A stretch of 64,000 nt of DNA from contig JABSOW010000002.1 in NCBI GenBank assembly GCA_013215465.1, forward strand, positions 186,001 to 250,000, written 5' to 3'. Below are positions 19,702 through 29,032 of the stretch, in pieces (positions within the stretch are counted from its first letter, which is position 1; each line of letters starts with the position of its first letter). Source of the DNA: Colwellia sp. (lineage in GTDB: Bacteria > Pseudomonadota > Gammaproteobacteria > Enterobacterales > Alteromonadaceae). Under the pieces are notes generated by a model. It saw only the letters and a list, made by a program, of their open reading frames with translations. It made no database searches and was not told the DNA's origin. Position numbers and translations under genes: made by a program.

Positions 19702-20313
19702 ATGAATGCTAACTCATTAATCATTTTGGATTTTGAAACAACAGGTTTATCACCTAATAACGGAGATAGAGCTATTGAGATAGGTGCGGTTAAACTTGAA
19801 AATGGTGAGGTAACTGAGCGGTTTCAAGAGCTGATGAATCCCGGACGACCGGTGAGTTATTTCATTGAAGACTATACGGGCATCACTAACAAAATGCTCA
19901 GTAAAGCTGCGCCATGCGGTGAGGTGATGGGTCGTTTTGCTGACTTTATTCAAGGACAGAATCTTGTTGCCCACAATGCATCGTTTGATAAGCGTTTCTT
20001 AGATAGTGAGCTAAAGCGAATATCAAGCGGCTATGATGGGCAATTTGCTTGTTCGTTATTAGTTTCTCGTCGGCTATACCAAACAGCACCTAACCATAAG
20101 TTAGGTACGTTAATTAACTACAAAGGTATTGCCTCAAACGGTAGCTTTCACAGAGCATTATACGATTCTGAAATGACTGCAAAACTGTGGCTAGCTATGC
20201 TTGATGACATTCAACAACAAACCGATGTTGATGAGGTATCATTTTCTTTAGTTCAAAAACTAGCTAAAACATCGAAATCTAATGTGAATGATTTTTTAGC
20301 TAAATACAGGTAA
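19702..20313 (+). CDS. DEDDh-type 3'-5' exonuclease (DnaQ/epsilon-like)
   Basis: A 203-residue RNase T/DnaQ-superfamily exonuclease. Exo I is DFETTG (D10, E12), Exo II is VAHNASFDKRF and Exo III is FHRALYDSE with the catalytic His and Asp, so all DEDDh residues are present. No polymerase or extra domain is attached, and it is not the main replicative epsilon by context. It may act in DNA or RNA end trimming; the substrate cannot be told from sequence. Its ATG lies 338 bases after the cyclase gene, with a weak ribosome-binding site. It seems to be an independent gene. Confidence 0.9.
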   Translation: MNANSLIILDFETTGLSPNNGDRAIEIGAVKLENGEVTERFQELMNPGRPVSYFIEDYTGITNKMLSKAAPCGEVMGRFADFIQGQNLVAHNASFDKRFLDSELKRISSGYDGQFACSLLVSRRLYQTAPNHKLGTLINYKGIASNGSFHRALYDSEMTAKLWLAMLDDIQQQTDVDEVSFSLVQKLAKTSKSNVNDFLAKYR

Positions 20314-20507
20314 TTATGCTGATTTTGTTCAACATACATCTCAGCAAGTTCAATCGAGTTGAAGTAATAAAGTAGTATATTAATACGTTTTTGTTTAACA
20401 GGGAGCGGGATTTTTTCTCGCTGAATAATATCTAGCCATGCTTTGACGAGTGCCCACGGCGGAAGTTCTTGATTTCGGCAAGGAGAACAACCCTTCTCTT
20501 TAATCAA
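20253..20507 (-). CDS. Short unrecognised ORF, possible remnant
   Basis: On the minus strand a TTG-started frame reads IKEKGCSPCRNQELPPWALVKAWLDI, then KRINILLYYFNSIELAEMYVEQN. Composition and the CSPC pair look protein-like, and the frame continues upstream (LELETSLGKAL) until a TAG, without an ATG. Its 3' end runs 61 bases into the exonuclease gene. I do not recognise the family. It may be the end of a decayed gene or a chance ORF. Confidence 0.25.
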   Translation of the reverse strand: MIKEKGCSPCRNQELPPWALVKAWLDIIQREKIPLPVKQKRINILLYYFNSIELAEMYVEQNQHNYLYLAKKSFTLDFDVLASF

Positions 20508-20546
20508 TGCCTTACCTAAAGACGTTTCTAATTCCAGCTAAATCCG

Positions 20547-20576
20547 GCATCTTGAGGTAACATGGGTATAACATTA
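20547..20576. repeat. GCATCTTGAGGT repeat, copy 1
   Basis: GCATCTTGAGGTAACATGGG followed by TATAACATTA matches the sequence at 47705-47734 in 24 of 30 positions (first 12 identical). Both copies are intergenic. This is a probable dispersed repeat of this genome. Confidence 0.6.
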
Positions 20577-20760
20577 GGCGATTATCAAAGAACAAGCCAA
20601 TAACGTTATGAAAATTATGTTATGACTTATATCGTTTATAACTATTGTTGGTAATGCGACATAAAGCACAAGGCTCAAGTAACGATTTGGTTTCTGCTGG
20701 TAATTAAGTTAAGTACAGTAACCATTGTCCTATATCGATAGAGATGAAATTGTAAATATT

Positions 20761-21066
20761 ATGAATAAAATATCTAAAGAAACTCAAGAACAAGCGGTGA
20801 AAATAGCGAAGGGAATACAGCGACCTAATCAAACCAAAGAACAGACTAAACTGATATCTCAAGGAATTGAGAAAGGTATAGCTGAGTACAAAAAACAACA
20901 AAATAAGAAATCTCGAGAACGAGATAAAATACGTAAAGTAAATTTGAAATCAAGGGTAGATAAACCTGAAATTGTTGAGGTTGCTAAACCTAAGGTCAAT
21001 CGATTACCGTGGCTATTATTGGTGGTGAGTTGGATTGGTTTTGTAAGTTGGTATTTGCTTAACTAA
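20761..21066 (+). CDS. DUF2956 family protein
   Basis: A small protein of about 101 residues. An N-terminal charged helical region (SKETQEQAVKIAKGIQRPNQTKEQTKLISQGIEKGIAEYKKQQNK) matches what I remember of the DUF2956 family of Vibrio/Shewanella-type bacteria. It is followed by a basic linker and a single C-terminal membrane helix (LPWLLLVVSWIGFVSWYLL). The predicted arrangement is a tail-anchored inner-membrane protein with a cytoplasmic basic domain. Its function is unknown. I chose ATG 20761 over the track's TTG because family similarity starts there. It is a single gene. Confidence 0.75.
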   Translation: MNKISKETQEQAVKIAKGIQRPNQTKEQTKLISQGIEKGIAEYKKQQNKKSRERDKIRKVNLKSRVDKPEIVEVAKPKVNRLPWLLLVVSWIGFVSWYLLN

Positions 21067-21364
21067 ATATAGGGAGATCAGTTAAACAAATAGCTGATAA
21101 ATTTAGCCACGCGAGATTAGTAACTTAACTGCTATTACTCGACCATTTAAGTGGGCATTATCGAAACAAAGTCAGCCCATACTCGGATTATCTGACACTT
21201 TAAGGTGCCTTCTACACGTTGAGGGTATCACTGACTACCCTGAAATATTGTGGTAACACACTGATTAAGCGATTAAACATATTTTGTTATGTGCCTAGGT
21301 AGCCACGTAAATAGTGCTATAATCCAATGATGTTTTTAAAAAATATTTAACAGATTTGGCCTTT

Positions 21365-22168
21365 ATGATTCGATATATCATGTTAATTTTGCTTATTTTA
21401 TTTTCACTAAAATCAGCTGCAGCTGAGCGAGAGGAGCCTATTCTTGGGGTGATCGATTTTTTTCCGTTTGGGTATTCGCTTGAAGATAACATTCCTCGTG
21501 GGATGGTCTTCGATATAGAAGCTGTGTTGGAAGAAGTTTCTTCTTTGAAGATTGATGCTAGGTTAATGTCAGTAGCCAGAGCGCTTCGAAGTGCTTCTCT
21601 TGGTCAAAATGATCTGTTGTTTTCTTATCGAGACGAGCAAATGGTGCCTAATGTTATCTGGTTGGGTAATGTCGGTTGCTTAACGCCACTGGTTGTGTCT
21701 CACAAAAGAAGTGGCATTAAAACGCTGGATGATTTAGCGGGTAAACGCGTTGGCTTTGTTAGTTTAGGGTATTTTGATGTAAAGATGAAATCAAGATGGC
21801 CGATAAAACCTGTTTTACTCAATGACAACTTTATTATGTTGAAGATGTTACTTAGGGGGAGGTTAGATGCCATTATTCTTAATGATGGTGTGCTCAATGC
21901 GTATTTAGCCAATCAGAGCATTTTGGCAGAGCTCCCCGAATTCTGGCCAAAGCAGTTGGCGCCGCCATTAGCGTTGGAAACTTATGAAACCCATATCTCT
22001 ATGTCCAAGGATTCAGAGTTTCAAGCGTTGATACCGGAATTTAAGCAGGCAATTTTAAATGCTAAGCAACAGGGCCGATTTAAAGAGATATTCCAAAAAT
22101 ACGGTTCGAAATTAGGTGGATACTGCTTTACTAATGAGGAGCTAAAGTTACATAAATGGCTAGAATGA
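21365..22168 (+). CDS. Periplasmic solute-binding protein, family 3-like
   Basis: About 267 residues with a signal peptide (MIRYIMLILLILFSLKSAAA). It then has a type II periplasmic-binding fold of the SBP_bac_3 kind: PRGMVFDIEAVLEEV, the hinge SGIKTLDDLAGKRVGFV and the late PEFKQAILNAKQQGRFKEIFQKYG. There are no ABC transporter permease or ATPase genes nearby. Instead its end overlaps the start of a membrane GGDEF-EAL gene by 13 bases, so it more likely presents a ligand (amino acid-like or other) to that signalling protein. I preferred ATG 21365 over the track's TTG at 21356. Confidence 0.85.
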   Translation: MIRYIMLILLILFSLKSAAAEREEPILGVIDFFPFGYSLEDNIPRGMVFDIEAVLEEVSSLKIDARLMSVARALRSASLGQNDLLFSYRDEQMVPNVIWLGNVGCLTPLVVSHKRSGIKTLDDLAGKRVGFVSLGYFDVKMKSRWPIKPVLLNDNFIMLKMLLRGRLDAIILNDGVLNAYLANQSILAELPEFWPKQLAPPLALETYETHISMSKDSEFQALIPEFKQAILNAKQQGRFKEIFQKYGSKLGGYCFTNEELKLHKWLE

Positions 22169-24591
22169 TCGCTCTAAGTAACCAACTTTCAATAAAATTA
22201 GCCCGTTCCAGTGTCTATCTGGCATTTTTAATTGGCTTGTTGTTAAGTTCACTGCAGATGCTATTTGATTATCGTGATCAGGAAATTCTGATTGATCAAA
22301 CTATTGAACAAATCATGGTGGCAGGTCGACCTCCTGCCATTAGAGCGGTAAGTACCTTAGATAAAAAATTAGCGAGTGAAGTGGTTGATGGCTTGTTGAA
22401 ATATAACTTTATCGCACAAGCCACTATACGGGATGAATTATCTGAGGAATTAGCCGTAGCAATAAAATCATTTGGCTCTAGTAACACTCAGTGGTTAACT
22501 AGCGCTTTTACCTCGACCACCAAGACTTACCAAACCTTATTGGAACCTCAGGGTTATTTTAGTTTTAAGCCTGGAGTTATGGTGCTCAAGGTTAATATGG
22601 ATAGAGCATTAGCGCCTTTTTATGATCGGTCGTTGATGATATTTCTATCCGGACTTGCTCGGAATTTTTTCCTCTCATTTTTGCTGTTTATCTTGTTCTA
22701 TTATGTTCTGGCCAAGCCACTTAAAAAGTTAGCAATGCAATTCAGTGCGGTTGAAATTGGAGGCAAAACAAAGTTATCAGTGCCTCAAACCCACAAAAAT
22801 AGTGAATTGGGTTTGCTGGCCGATGCTGCGAATGGTTTTATCACTAAGGTAGAGCAGTTAGTGTTTGATCAAACTGAAGTCGAAGCGGCTTTGTTGCAAA
22901 GTGAACAACGCTTACTAAGCCTTATCGATCAAGTGCCGCAATTGATCCTAGCACAAGATGCTAAGGGAAAAATTCTCTTTACTAATAATGCCTTGGCAAC
23001 ATTCTATAATACTTCTACTGAATATCTTCAGGGGAAAACGTTTGCTGACATACATGCCCATTGTCAGGAAGACATCAATGAGCTGGAAATGTTGCGTCTG
23101 TCGGTATTACATCAACACCAAACTGTTCAGCAACAAGAAATAACACTCACATCATTAAGCGGTAAAAAGACTACCTTTGCCATACAGATAGCAATGCTTG
23201 AGGATAATAATCTGCATGCCACCTTATTGGTTGCCAGTAATATCGATGAACAAAAGAAAATTCAAAAGCATATTGAACAACTGGCAAGTCACGATACCTT
23301 AACAGGACTGCCTAACCGGTTGTTATTCAATGATCGACTGGAACATGCAATGGCTAGCAGAAAACGTGACGGCAAGTTGAATGCTATCTTGTTTCTAGAT
23401 TTAGACCATTTTAAAAATATCAATGATTCTTTGGGACATTCAGAAGGGGACAAGTTGCTAGTGTATGTGGCAAAGCTTTTACTATCTATGGTCAGAACTA
23501 ATGATACCGTCGCTAGATTGGGCGGCGATGAGTTTGTGATCTTGCTAGAAAACCTGCCAAAAGATCTACAACAGGCCGAGCGAGCGACCAAAGAAATTGT
23601 TGATAAAATAATAAATAGATTTATTGAACCAATGAATGTCGATGAATACCTTCATCATATAGGTGTCAGTATCGGCATAGTACTATTTCCTACCGCTGAG
23701 GAAAGTATCACCGACTTAATGCGTTATGCTGATATGGCAATGTATCAGGCTAAAGATAACGGACGAAAACAAGCGGTGCTTTATGAAACGGGTATGAGTG
23801 CCTTGATTGAAAATCAACAAAGTATGGAGAACCAGTTGCATCAAGCATTGAAAGAGCAGCAATTCGAAGTGCACTTTCAGCCACAGGTTACTAAATCGGG
23901 CACCGTTTATGGCTTTGAAGCACTTATTCGTTGGCAACACCCACAACGAGGTTTAGTGTATCCCAATGAGTTTATTTCTATTCTTGAGTCAAGCGGTTTG
24001 ATAATGCCAGTCAGTGATTGGTTGATTGATCATTGTTTCCAGCAAATTCTGGATTGGCAACAGTCCGGCTTTTGGCAAGAGGCCTGGCATATTGCTATAA
24101 ATGTCAGCCCGATACAGTTTTATCAAGAACGATTTGTGCAGAAATTGGCTGAAAATCTTAAAAATACCGGGCTAAAAGGGAGCTGCTTTTGCATCGAAAT
24201 TACAGAAACTGTCGCCATTAAAAATATTGAGTTTGCGTCTGCTAGGATAGAGGAGATCAAAACATTAGGGATGTCGGTGGCACTGGATGATTTTGGTACT
24301 GGTTACTCATCGCTAAGTTACCTTAAGGATTTGCCGATAGATATACTTAAGATTGATCGATATTTTATCAAGGAGTTAAGTGATGAAAATAACGATAAAT
24401 CAATTGTTGAAGCGATTATTGCCATGGCGAAAGTACTTAAACTTCTGGTTATTTGTGAAGGAGTAGAAACAGAGCAACAGATAAATATTGCCAGTAACTG
24501 TGGTAGTGAATATTTTCAGGGTTTTTATTATTCTCGTCCTATGATTGCTGATGCGTTAATGCCCTTTTATGGTAAAGATAAGCATATATGA
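22156..24591 (+). CDS. Membrane GGDEF-EAL cyclic-di-GMP protein with HAMP and PAS domains
   Basis: 811 residues. Two membrane helices (about 18-38 and 160-182) enclose a periplasmic sensor region. They are followed by a HAMP-like linker (LAKPLKKLAMQF), a PAS domain (about 250-370) and a GGDEF domain with intact RLGGDEF at about 456. The EAL domain has E588 in FEALIRWQHP, EITETV and the DDFGTG loop at about 711. Both catalytic signatures look intact, so it may make or degrade cyclic-di-GMP depending on input. Its ATG lies within the last codons of the binding-protein gene in another frame, implying translational coupling and a shared sensory role. Confidence 0.93.
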   Translation: MARMIALSNQLSIKLARSSVYLAFLIGLLLSSLQMLFDYRDQEILIDQTIEQIMVAGRPPAIRAVSTLDKKLASEVVDGLLKYNFIAQATIRDELSEELAVAIKSFGSSNTQWLTSAFTSTTKTYQTLLEPQGYFSFKPGVMVLKVNMDRALAPFYDRSLMIFLSGLARNFFLSFLLFILFYYVLAKPLKKLAMQFSAVEIGGKTKLSVPQTHKNSELGLLADAANGFITKVEQLVFDQTEVEAALLQSEQRLLSLIDQVPQLILAQDAKGKILFTNNALATFYNTSTEYLQGKTFADIHAHCQEDINELEMLRLSVLHQHQTVQQQEITLTSLSGKKTTFAIQIAMLEDNNLHATLLVASNIDEQKKIQKHIEQLASHDTLTGLPNRLLFNDRLEHAMASRKRDGKLNAILFLDLDHFKNINDSLGHSEGDKLLVYVAKLLLSMVRTNDTVARLGGDEFVILLENLPKDLQQAERATKEIVDKIINRFIEPMNVDEYLHHIGVSIGIVLFPTAEESITDLMRYADMAMYQAKDNGRKQAVLYETGMSALIENQQSMENQLHQALKEQQFEVHFQPQVTKSGTVYGFEALIRWQHPQRGLVYPNEFISILESSGLIMPVSDWLIDHCFQQILDWQQSGFWQEAWHIAINVSPIQFYQERFVQKLAENLKNTGLKGSCFCIEITETVAIKNIEFASARIEEIKTLGMSVALDDFGTGYSSLSYLKDLPIDILKIDRYFIKELSDENNDKSIVEAIIAMAKVLKLLVICEGVETEQQINIASNCGSEYFQGFYYSRPMIADALMPFYGKDKHI

Positions 24592-24620
24592 GTCCCCTAG
24601 CCATCCTAGTAAACCTAAGG

Positions 24621-24640
24621 TGTTATTTTCTTAAATAACA
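24621..24640. terminator. Weak hairpin between convergent genes
   Basis: TGTTATT and AATAACA form a 7-bp stem with a 6-nt loop, 30 bases after the GGDEF-EAL stop and 78 bases from the convergent sensor's stop. It has no strong T-run. Confidence 0.35.
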
Positions 24641-24717
24641 TCATCAATATCTTGCTGGCGGTAGCATACAACTTCAGTCTTCCGCCGTTATTGCAATATT
24701 GATGACCACTGTTAAGG

Positions 24718-27700
24718 CTATTTTGATTGTATATACTCGGAAGGTGTTTTGTTATATTCGAGTTTAAATCGCCTAGAAAAATATGCTAAACTTTCAAAAC
24801 CAACGGCATAGGCAATTTCGCTTATTGTTAAACGCTTTTCTTTTAAAAGTTTTGTTGAATGTTGCAGCCGAGTTTTTTGTATATATGCTTTAGGTGAAAT
24901 ACCTATTTCATCTCTGCACCTTCTGGTTAAAGTTTCTTTAGATAATTTCATTTCACTGGCTAATTGCTCTACTTTTACTTTCGGATCGCTAATATGTAGG
25001 GTAATAAGTTGATTGAACTGATTTAAAAAAGAGTTATATTCCCCTAAACCACTTTCTTTCGCTGCTTGGGTAAATTCAATGCTTTGCCTGATCATTTTTT
25101 GTGTATTTAAAAGTGCATTTACCCTCATAATTAACTCTGAAGTATCAAAGGGTTTAGTTAAATAATCATCTGCCCCTGAAGAGAATCCTTCAACTATTTC
25201 TCGTTTTGTTGTTTTGGCGGTGAGTAATAAAACGGGAATACATTGTATTTCAGTATTGTGTTTGATTTTTTTTGTCAACTCTAAACCATCCATTTCAGGC
25301 ATAGATACATCGCTAATGATTAAGTCGGGTAGCGCAGAACAAGCTAATTCATAACCCTTTATACCATTTTCTGCTTGAATTATTTGGAAGTTTCTACTTA
25401 GTCTCAGGCTGATAAAATCACGCAGTTCACTATTATCGTCGACCACTAATATTGTCGTAATATCTTCAAGGTCATGGTTAGTATGTTGTTCTTCAATTGC
25501 TACGGTATTATCTATATTCACTTCATCATGGCTGAGAATAATTGGCTCAATAAGCTCTGCAGAGTCAAAGTGATTTGAACCTTGTTTAAATATAAGGCTA
25601 AAACAGCAACCGCTACCTAGCTTACTTTCAGCAGAAACCTGGCCATGGTGAAGCTCTACCACTTCTTTGACTAAAGCTAAGCCAATACCAGTGCCCGGTA
25701 TTGTTGATTTTTCTGAGTTTTTTCCTTGGTAAAAGCGGTCAAAAATCAACCTTAGATTTTCTTTTGATAGTCCTTGACCATTATCACTTACTTTGAGCAC
25801 AATATGATGCTCTTCTAGTCGCAGCGATAATTTAATATGGGTGTTGTTACCACTATATTTAATGGCATTAGAGAGTAAGTTACTAAGGCACTTTTCCAGC
25901 TGCTCAATATCAACAAACGCTGTTATTTTGTTATTGCTCACCTCAATTGATATTTGTTGATTAAACTGTTTACTCCAAGGCTCAAACCTTATTTTTAACT
26001 CTTCTAATAGAGGGAGTATTTTGTATTCACTCACTCTTAGTTGTAGCTTACCTGCTTCTAAACGGTTCAAATCAAGCACCTGACCAATAAGGGCTAACAT
26101 TTTATTGGCATTTGACAGGGCCGTTTCGGCAAGCTTTTTTCCTGTAGACTTTAGCTCGCTACTATAGTCATCGAGTAATGCCCGTAGAGGGCCTATGGTG
26201 AGGGTTAGTGGCGTTCTAAATTCATGCGATATATTGGCAAAAAATCTATCTTTTAATTGTTGTTGCTCACGCAATTGCTCAACTTTCTCTTCAACTTGTC
26301 GTGTTCTTTGCGCCACTTTTTGTTGTAATTCTTTATTATGTTTGAGCAGTTGCTTACTGCGCCATTTTTGGCCGATATATATACTCAATAAAATAATGAG
26401 CAAAGCCAATAGTAAATAAACGAATTTTGCAGTGGTTGATAAATACCAAGAAGGCAAAACAGTAAAAGTTAGTTTTTCAGTATGTTTTCGTTGCCAGCCA
26501 TCAATTGCTTCTATTTCAAAAGTATAATTCCCTCCGGATAGGAGGGTGAAATCTTTAATGTTTTCACTTGACCATGGTGTCCAAAAATCATGTCCTTGGC
26601 CTAATAAACGGCTACGATACTTTACCGAGTCCAAAGAAGAGTAATCAGTTAAAGAAAAGCCGATACGGATAGAGTTATGTTCATTTTCTATTGCAGTGAG
26701 CAAACTGTTTGTTGATGAAAATTCAAGTAACTGGTTAGTATTAATAGGCTTAACAAAGCTTATTTTTAATGTTGCACCTTTAGGGTTGTTGCCAATAACT
26801 TGCTCATCAAATCTATATATTTTTGCTCCGGTTACTCCTATCCATATCGCATCATTAAAGTAGCTAAGCCCTCTAACGCCATTAACGCCATAAGGGTTTA
26901 ATAGTGTCTCGTCTGCTTGCCAAACGCCTTGTTTATCTTGATAAGCGATCCCCGCATCAAAGCCGGCTTGATACCAAAGTCTTTGTTTTTTATCTTCGTG
27001 TCCGATAAATATATTTTTATTGTTAGTTCTTAACGGCTCAGGGTATTGATTATCTAACGTAAATTTCACTTCTTGTTGAGGCTGGTATTTTAACATGCCA
27101 TTTTGAGTGCCTATGCGGATACCTTTTGCTGTATTAATGGGAACCACATGATCTTTTCCTAGGGGATAGTCTTCTGAGGAAAATTGAATAATTTCTTGGG
27201 CAATCCCCTGATTATCAATGTCAGAAATTTTATATAATTTTTGTTCTGTTGTAGAGACCCACAGTACATTCGGATACTGCTTATCGATAACCACATAATC
27301 CGCTTGTCCGTTAAAATTGACTAACGGTGTTTTTTCCCAATGTTGACCTTTTTTTTCTAAGCGAAAAATTTGCTCATCTTCACCAGCATAAACAATGTTT
27401 TTATGAGGGTGCTTTGCTAAGTCAACAAAAAACCTGCCAGCAAGTATTTTTTCAGGGGTTGATAAATTAAATTGGTTATCTATTAAAAAGCGGTAAACGC
27501 CATTTTCTGTACCTACCAGTAAATGGTTATCGACCTTAACTATATCCCAAATAAAATGATTAAAGTTGGCCACCCGTTTAAACTCTGGAGTGACAACTTG
27601 CTCATCTTTTGTTGATAAGTGATATAAGCCGGTACCAGAAAAGAACATTTGATCTTCAATTTTAAATAAGTTTTCAAAATCATTACTGTCTTCTGAGTTT

Positions 27701-28695
27701 AAAAATTCACTGCGTAAGTGTGGTGGCTGAAACACACTTATACTTGGGCTTCCAGCCAACCAAATGTTATCTTGTTTATCTATAAAAGTATGATAAATGG
27801 TTGTTAAACCAATTGAACTACGTTTGTTGTAATGCCTAACTAATGCAAAGCTTTCATCAAGAATATATAAACCAAAATTAACGGAGTTAATATAGTAATA
27901 ACCATCTTTAGCTTGAGTTGCGCTATATAAGCCGGCATTGTCTATTAGCTTGGAAGTGTTAATTTTGACAAATTTATTTTTAAAAAGTTTATATATACCG
28001 CTATACATTGATACGGCGATAATTTCATTTTTTTTATTTTTCATTAAACTTTTTATGTTTAATTTTGCAGGAACTTGCCAGGGTTTTTTAACTAGTTGGC
28101 CGGTATTGGTGAGTTGGTAGATTGAGCTTTTATTATTTGGCTTAAACAGGATCTCACCCTCTAAATTAAATAAACGAAATCTAAAGCTATTAATCCCTTT
28201 AATTTGTTTAATTAATTTACCATCCCACTGATATAAACCCGTATCAGTGCTAAAAGCAACTTGACTGGTATTGCTTGAAACTGACCATGTTTCATTGGTT
28301 TCATGATTTAGGTGAGATAAGTCGATAGCCTGATATTGTTTTTGGCCATTTTTATTCTGTTTAAAAAAACCTAGGGTATTAAAGCCACCGGCATAAATAT
28401 TGCCATCATGCCATTGAGAAATACTTCTTACTCGGGTGTTATTTGGTAAATTAGCATGCTGCCAATGTTCACCATCAAAGGTTGATAAACCATTAGCACC
28501 AGCAAAAATCATAGAGCCATCGTCAGCTTGATCTATCCACCACACCTGACTACCGTTTTGATGATGCATTGACTCATAAACAGTGGTTATCGGAATACCA
28601 ACAAATTTATATTTATCTACTAACTCACTGGCAACGCAAACCTGTGCGCTCAGAAGAATCAGCCAACAAAATGTAATGAAGCCCTTTAAAATCAT
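24718..28695 (-). CDS. Hybrid two-component system sensor/regulator (Reg_prop-Y_Y_Y-kinase-receiver-AraC)
   Basis: A 1325-residue one-piece signalling protein. Domains in order: signal peptide, periplasmic Reg_prop propeller (about 30-660), Y_Y_Y domain (about 675-740), membrane helix (VYLLLALLIILLSIYIG, about 757-775) and HisKA with SHEFRTP (H824). Then come HATPase with N (NLLSNAIKYS), G1 (DNGQGL) and G2 (GTGIGLALV) boxes, a receiver with D1129 in SDVSMPEMDG, and a C-terminal AraC double HTH ending EYNKTPSEYIQSK. All key residues are present, so it can sense, phosphorylate and bind DNA itself. This architecture is best known from Bacteroides polysaccharide loci. It is divergent from the giant autotransporter gene across 337 bases, making that gene a candidate target (inference). 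Confidence 0.95.
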   Translation of the reverse strand: MILKGFITFCWLILLSAQVCVASELVDKYKFVGIPITTVYESMHHQNGSQVWWIDQADDGSMIFAGANGLSTFDGEHWQHANLPNNTRVRSISQWHDGNIYAGGFNTLGFFKQNKNGQKQYQAIDLSHLNHETNETWSVSSNTSQVAFSTDTGLYQWDGKLIKQIKGINSFRFRLFNLEGEILFKPNNKSSIYQLTNTGQLVKKPWQVPAKLNIKSLMKNKKNEIIAVSMYSGIYKLFKNKFVKINTSKLIDNAGLYSATQAKDGYYYINSVNFGLYILDESFALVRHYNKRSSIGLTTIYHTFIDKQDNIWLAGSPSISVFQPPHLRSEFLNSEDSNDFENLFKIEDQMFFSGTGLYHLSTKDEQVVTPEFKRVANFNHFIWDIVKVDNHLLVGTENGVYRFLIDNQFNLSTPEKILAGRFFVDLAKHPHKNIVYAGEDEQIFRLEKKGQHWEKTPLVNFNGQADYVVIDKQYPNVLWVSTTEQKLYKISDIDNQGIAQEIIQFSSEDYPLGKDHVVPINTAKGIRIGTQNGMLKYQPQQEVKFTLDNQYPEPLRTNNKNIFIGHEDKKQRLWYQAGFDAGIAYQDKQGVWQADETLLNPYGVNGVRGLSYFNDAIWIGVTGAKIYRFDEQVIGNNPKGATLKISFVKPINTNQLLEFSSTNSLLTAIENEHNSIRIGFSLTDYSSLDSVKYRSRLLGQGHDFWTPWSSENIKDFTLLSGGNYTFEIEAIDGWQRKHTEKLTFTVLPSWYLSTTAKFVYLLLALLIILLSIYIGQKWRSKQLLKHNKELQQKVAQRTRQVEEKVEQLREQQQLKDRFFANISHEFRTPLTLTIGPLRALLDDYSSELKSTGKKLAETALSNANKMLALIGQVLDLNRLEAGKLQLRVSEYKILPLLEELKIRFEPWSKQFNQQISIEVSNNKITAFVDIEQLEKCLSNLLSNAIKYSGNNTHIKLSLRLEEHHIVLKVSDNGQGLSKENLRLIFDRFYQGKNSEKSTIPGTGIGLALVKEVVELHHGQVSAESKLGSGCCFSLIFKQGSNHFDSAELIEPIILSHDEVNIDNTVAIEEQHTNHDLEDITTILVVDDNSELRDFISLRLSRNFQIIQAENGIKGYELACSALPDLIISDVSMPEMDGLELTKKIKHNTEIQCIPVLLLTAKTTKREIVEGFSSGADDYLTKPFDTSELIMRVNALLNTQKMIRQSIEFTQAAKESGLGEYNSFLNQFNQLITLHISDPKVKVEQLASEMKLSKETLTRRCRDEIGISPKAYIQKTRLQHSTKLLKEKRLTISEIAYAVGFESLAYFSRRFKLEYNKTPSEYIQSK

Positions 28696-29032
28696 ACTTA
28701 CCTGAAATTACCATTACGGTAAATAGCACTAAAATAAAATTTAGCTTGTTAAGTCTTGTTCGCTATTTAAGCACACTTAAAAACAAATCACTATTAAAAA
28801 GACAAACCTTTGACTGAAAAATACAATAGGCAAATCAACAATTTAAAATATGATAGATCATTACGTAAGCATGATTAAAATTTTTTTTTGAAAAATAGCA
28901 TTGCTTGTTATTTTTCATTATCTATTTTTACCACACCTAGCCTTCCTGATTTATTTGTTACTTTAGGCAGCAATTAGGCGATGGCAAAATAGTGAATCAG
29001 GCTCTGTACCTAACATTAGTCAGTAATAATAA
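28696..29032. promoter_or_regulatory. Divergent control region between hybrid sensor and giant autotransporter
   Basis: This 337-base AT-rich region must hold both promoters. It contains a run of nine T (28881-28889) about 145 bases before the autotransporter ATG and several A/T tracts. I could not pick a convincing AraC-type direct repeat or -35/-10 pair by eye. Confidence 0.5.

Noticed and set aside
20704-20901. Minus-strand ORF MLFFVLSYTFLNSLRYQ...
   Set aside because: Antisense shadow of the DUF2956 gene.
21180-21257. Open frame reading RPFKWALSKQSQPILGL...YPEILW before a stop
   Set aside because: It is only about 39 codons with no start codon or recognised family. It may be a gene remnant, but chance cannot be excluded.
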